Position numbers and translations under genes: made by a program. From the NCBI GenBank assembly GCA_964459805.1, contig CAYWOD010000198.1, forward strand, positions 1 to 6,749: a DNA stretch of 6,749 bases, in the 5' to 3' direction. The DNA is from DAOVRL01 sp964459805 (lineage in GTDB: Bacteria; Planctomycetota; Phycisphaerae; Sedimentisphaerales; Anaerobacaceae). Numbering within the stretch: the first letter of the stretch is position 1; each line of letters opens with the position of its first letter. Shown here one piece after another: positions 4,814 to 6,749 of the stretch. The notes beneath the pieces were generated by a model. It was not told the origin of the DNA. It searched no databases and saw nothing but the letters and a program-made list of their open reading frames with translations.

Positions 4814-6553
4814 TCACTCTTTGCACAGATCTTCCATCACTTCTTCGAGACATTTTCCTTGATCCTCCAGATATGCCCTCAAGGCGTAAGCCTCCTTCAA
4901 CCAACCGCACGCATCGCCGTCATCTATCGAAGCAAGGAGCAACCCCACGTTCGCCGCCGTCTTACAGTAAAACTGCGGATACTCGTCTTTCTTTCTTATC
5001 TCCAGCGCCGCCCGGTAGCAGTTTATCGCAGCCTTGACATTCTTCTCGCCCGTCCCCGATGGAAGGTGCCTATATGCATTCCCCAGGTTGTTCTGAGTCA
5101 TCGCGTATTCCACCGGATACTCGTCTTTCTTGAAAATCTCCAGCGCCTCCCGGTAGCAGTCTATTGCCACCCTGACATTCTTCGCCCGCTCCTCGGCCGT
5201 CGCCGATGGAAGGTCTCTATATACATTCCCCAGGTTGTTCTGAGTCATTGCATAGTCCACCGGATACTCGTCTTTCTTGTATATCTCCAGCGCCTCCCGG
5301 CAGCAGTCTATTGCCGCCCTGACATTCTTCGCCCGCTCCTCGGCCGTCGCCGATGGAAGCTCTGTATATACATTCGCCAGGTTGTTCTGAGTCATTGCAT
5401 AGTCCACCGCATACTTGCCTTTCTTGTATATCTCCAGGGCCACCCGGTAGCAGTCTATTGCAGCCCTGACATTCTTCGCCCGCTCCTCGGCCGTCGCCGA
5501 TGGAAGGTCTCTATACGCATTCCCCAAGTTGTTTTGAGTCGTCGCGTATTGCACCAGATACTCGTCTTTCTTGTATATCTCCAGCACCGCGAAATAATGC
5601 TTCACCGCCTCCCGCACATTCTCTCCCCTTGATGCTATTGTTCCTGCCGGCCGCTCCAGATACGTGTTCGCGATGCTTCCGAGGTTCGATGCCTCGCCTT
5701 CCGGATCTCCTGCTTCTCGAGACTCTCTCAGCCCCAGTGCATAATACTCAGCCGCCTTGACGTACTGACGCATCCCATAGTAGCAGTTCCCTATCTGAAG
5801 ACCCAATGCACCTCGTTTCTTCTGATCGGCTTCAAGCCCCAGACACTTTTCGAAACCCCTGATGGCCTCTCTGTACTTGCCGCCGGCACACAACTGGCGC
5901 CCCTCCTCAAACAGCCCCCTCACTTCAACGTTTGGAGCCTCCGGCAGCCCGTCAACGTAGTAATAGATGTTCACCGTGACGTTCTCCCCGACGATCACCG
6001 TGGCGCCCTCCGACACGTCCCCAATCGCTGCTCCCCCGGACTGATGATGCAACCTGTCAACCCTCACCTCAGCAACCGCACCCTCCCCGACTGCAACCGG
6101 AGCAATACCCTCGTCTCTCACCTTCACCTTGCCAACCTCGCCCCTGCTCTCCGCGTCTCTCTCTCCTCTGGCCTTAACACAATCTACCACCGCCGAGATG
6201 ATCATCGCAAGGCCGCACAGCCCGCACAGTGCTACAAACGCCACCGAGCCAAGCGAGTCTATCACAACAACAAATCGCGAATGCTCCCCGATTACCCCTG
6301 CTCCACGGAGCGACGGAACAAGCAGAAACAGCGATAGAAGCTCCAAACATGCCCAGACAACGAACCTGTAAAACCGCTTCATTCGGTAGCGCAAATACAA
6401 GACCACCAGAAATATCGCGACGCCCACTGCAATTAACATCAAAAACCAGTAGGCCCCAGCCGACGCCCCGACCATTCCTGCCGCAGCGATGACCATCGCC
6501 GCGATACCCGATTTGACCGCATCCCTTACCCCCGAAGCTTCCTTGTCCGCCAT
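4814..6553 (-). CDS. Membrane-anchored tetratricopeptide repeat protein of unknown function
   Basis: The 579-residue protein has three parts. Residues 17-34, 36-54, 64-82 and 95-123 are hydrophobic and likely membrane helices. Positive residues between helices 2 and 3 (RYRMKRFYR) and after helix 4 (KARGER) suggest that the C-terminal part faces the cytoplasm. Residues 172-200 are a Gly/Val-rich stretch (IGDVSEGATVIVGENVTVNI) resembling the GDV...G.N..V linkers seen in some bacterial STAND and TPR proteins. From about 212 to 289 come ordinary TPR-like helices, and from 290 to 531 five 49-residue repeats carrying TQNNLGNAY, DLPSATAEERAKN and AAIDCYREALEIYKK. TPRs bind proteins, so an adaptor or sensing role is likely, but no catalytic domain is visible. 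The ATG at 6551-6553 is preceded by AAGGCGGTGA, one base from the ideal Shine-Dalgarno, with GG 6 bases from the start. No partner gene lies beside it in the window. Similar repeats occur in CHAT-associated and signalling proteins. Confidence 0.88.
   Translation of the reverse strand: MADKEASGVRDAVKSGIAAMVIAAAGMVGASAGAYWFLMLIAVGVAIFLVVLYLRYRMKRFYRFVVWACLELLSLFLLVPSLRGAGVIGEHSRFVVVIDSLGSVAFVALCGLCGLAMIISAVVDCVKARGERDAESRGEVGKVKVRDEGIAPVAVGEGAVAEVRVDRLHHQSGGAAIGDVSEGATVIVGENVTVNIYYYVDGLPEAPNVEVRGLFEEGRQLCAGGKYREAIRGFEKCLGLEADQKKRGALGLQIGNCYYGMRQYVKAAEYYALGLRESREAGDPEGEASNLGSIANTYLERPAGTIASRGENVREAVKHYFAVLEIYKKDEYLVQYATTQNNLGNAYRDLPSATAEERAKNVRAAIDCYRVALEIYKKGKYAVDYAMTQNNLANVYTELPSATAEERAKNVRAAIDCCREALEIYKKDEYPVDYAMTQNNLGNVYRDLPSATAEERAKNVRVAIDCYREALEIFKKDEYPVEYAMTQNNLGNAYRHLPSGTGEKNVKAAINCYRAALEIRKKDEYPQFYCKTAANVGLLLASIDDGDACGWLKEAYALRAYLEDQGKCLEEVMEDLCKE
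4961..5686 (-). repeat. 147-bp in-frame tandem repeat encoding TPR units
   Basis: Units read on the - strand are 5540-5686 (most diverged), 5393-5539, 5246-5392, 5099-5245 and a final 138-bp unit, 4961-5098, which lacks three codons in the loop. The three middle units are nearly identical at DNA level, including silent positions. A conserved Tyr marks each unit at residues 298, 347, 396, 445 and 494, spaced exactly 49 apart. The pattern points to recent duplication by slippage or unequal recombination. Confidence 0.88.
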
Positions 6554-6556
6554 ATT

Positions 6557-6566
6557 TCACCGCCTT
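6557..6566 (-). promoter_or_regulatory. Strong ribosome binding site of the TPR gene
   Basis: Read on the - strand, AAGGCGGTGA differs from AAGGAGGTGA at one base and sits directly before AAT-ATG. It fixes the start at 6553 and argues against other starts. Confidence 0.7.
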
Positions 6567-6749
6567 TTCGCTTTTCCTGACCGCCTAATCTCCCGGACCA
6601 ACTCTCATAGCTCCCTTTCTGATTCAGACTTTTGCTGCCCGTCCCGGCGAAATTACCTCAAAGCCCGCAATTCAACCCTCCATAATACAGAAGTCCCCGT
6701 AGTGCTCCCCTGAAATCAAGACACTTTTAAGCGGCAGCGAGGGTATTAT
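6567..6749. other. Upstream region of the TPR gene, nothing else seen
   Basis: I see no gene in this end piece. On the - strand a TATTAT box lies at about 6682-6687, but no -35 box stands at a suitable distance, so no promoter is called. The window ends before any further gene. Confidence 0.5.

Noticed and set aside
4488..5037. Open + strand frames containing CHSCESRNP-like peptides
   Set aside because: That peptide is the familiar translation of the GAAA-capped intergenic palindrome, so the frame is non-coding.
4727..5632. A 301-codon + strand frame with its own repeats opposite the TPR gene
   Set aside because: Its repeats simply reflect the 147-bp repeat of the real gene on the other strand. 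The TPR frame has a strong ribosome binding site and recognisable motifs.
4961..5686. Regularly spaced repeats considered as a CRISPR array
   Set aside because: The period is 147 bp with no unique spacers; the repeats are in frame and encode TPR helices.
1..6749. tRNA, rRNA, insertion sequence or integrase genes
   Set aside because: No tRNA cloverleaf, rRNA segment, transposase or recombinase motif was recognised on either strand. This was by eye only.

Overview
The window is bacterial and reads like a draft, probably metagenome-assembled, contig: it contains a run of 100 Ns at 859-958. The most likely source is a planctomycete, perhaps a member of the Phycisphaerae. The reasons are a very long charged tail on ribosomal protein S16, a free-standing HNH-AP2 endonuclease gene of a type I associate with those genomes, and spacers rich in small palindromic repeats. 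This assignment rests on remembered protein families and not on a search.

Left part, + strand: a leader with a plausible sigma70 promoter, a dispersed palindrome and a second hairpin leads into rpsP (30S ribosomal protein S16). The S16 core covers about 82 residues. It is followed by a basic linker and a Glu/Lys/Pro/Ala-rich tail of roughly 260 residues. The tail carries a 180-bp (60-residue) tandem repeat, and the assembly gap lies inside it. The repeat predicts a true missing length of 32 bases (or 32 plus multiples of 180), which also restores the reading frame; the gene then ends at 1466. After a 131-base spacer that can form competing RNA hairpins comes dnaG, a full-length DNA primase with its zinc finger and Toprim residues recognisable.

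Middle: 3407-3913 has no convincing gene but holds a terminator-like hairpin, a decayed copy of the dispersed palindrome and an AT-rich structured inverted repeat. It is followed by an HNH-AP2 endonuclease gene whose conserved N-terminal part lies upstream of the first ATG/GTG/TTG in its frame. Its start is therefore either non-standard or lost.

Right part: the 315-base convergent spacer 4499-4813 carries four different palindromes. On the - strand lies a gene for a membrane-anchored TPR protein with four predicted membrane helices, a Gly/Val-rich linker motif and five 49-residue TPR-like repeats. Its DNA is a recent-looking 147-bp tandem repeat. The last 196 bases hold only the upstream region of this gene.

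rpsP and dnaG are housekeeping genes that may be cotranscribed. The endonuclease is probably a selfish or domesticated element, and the TPR protein is probably an adaptor of unknown purpose. I see no complete defence or biosynthetic system. The most unusual items are the repeat-bearing S16 tail, the startless HNH-AP2 frame, the membrane TPR protein and the palindrome clusters.
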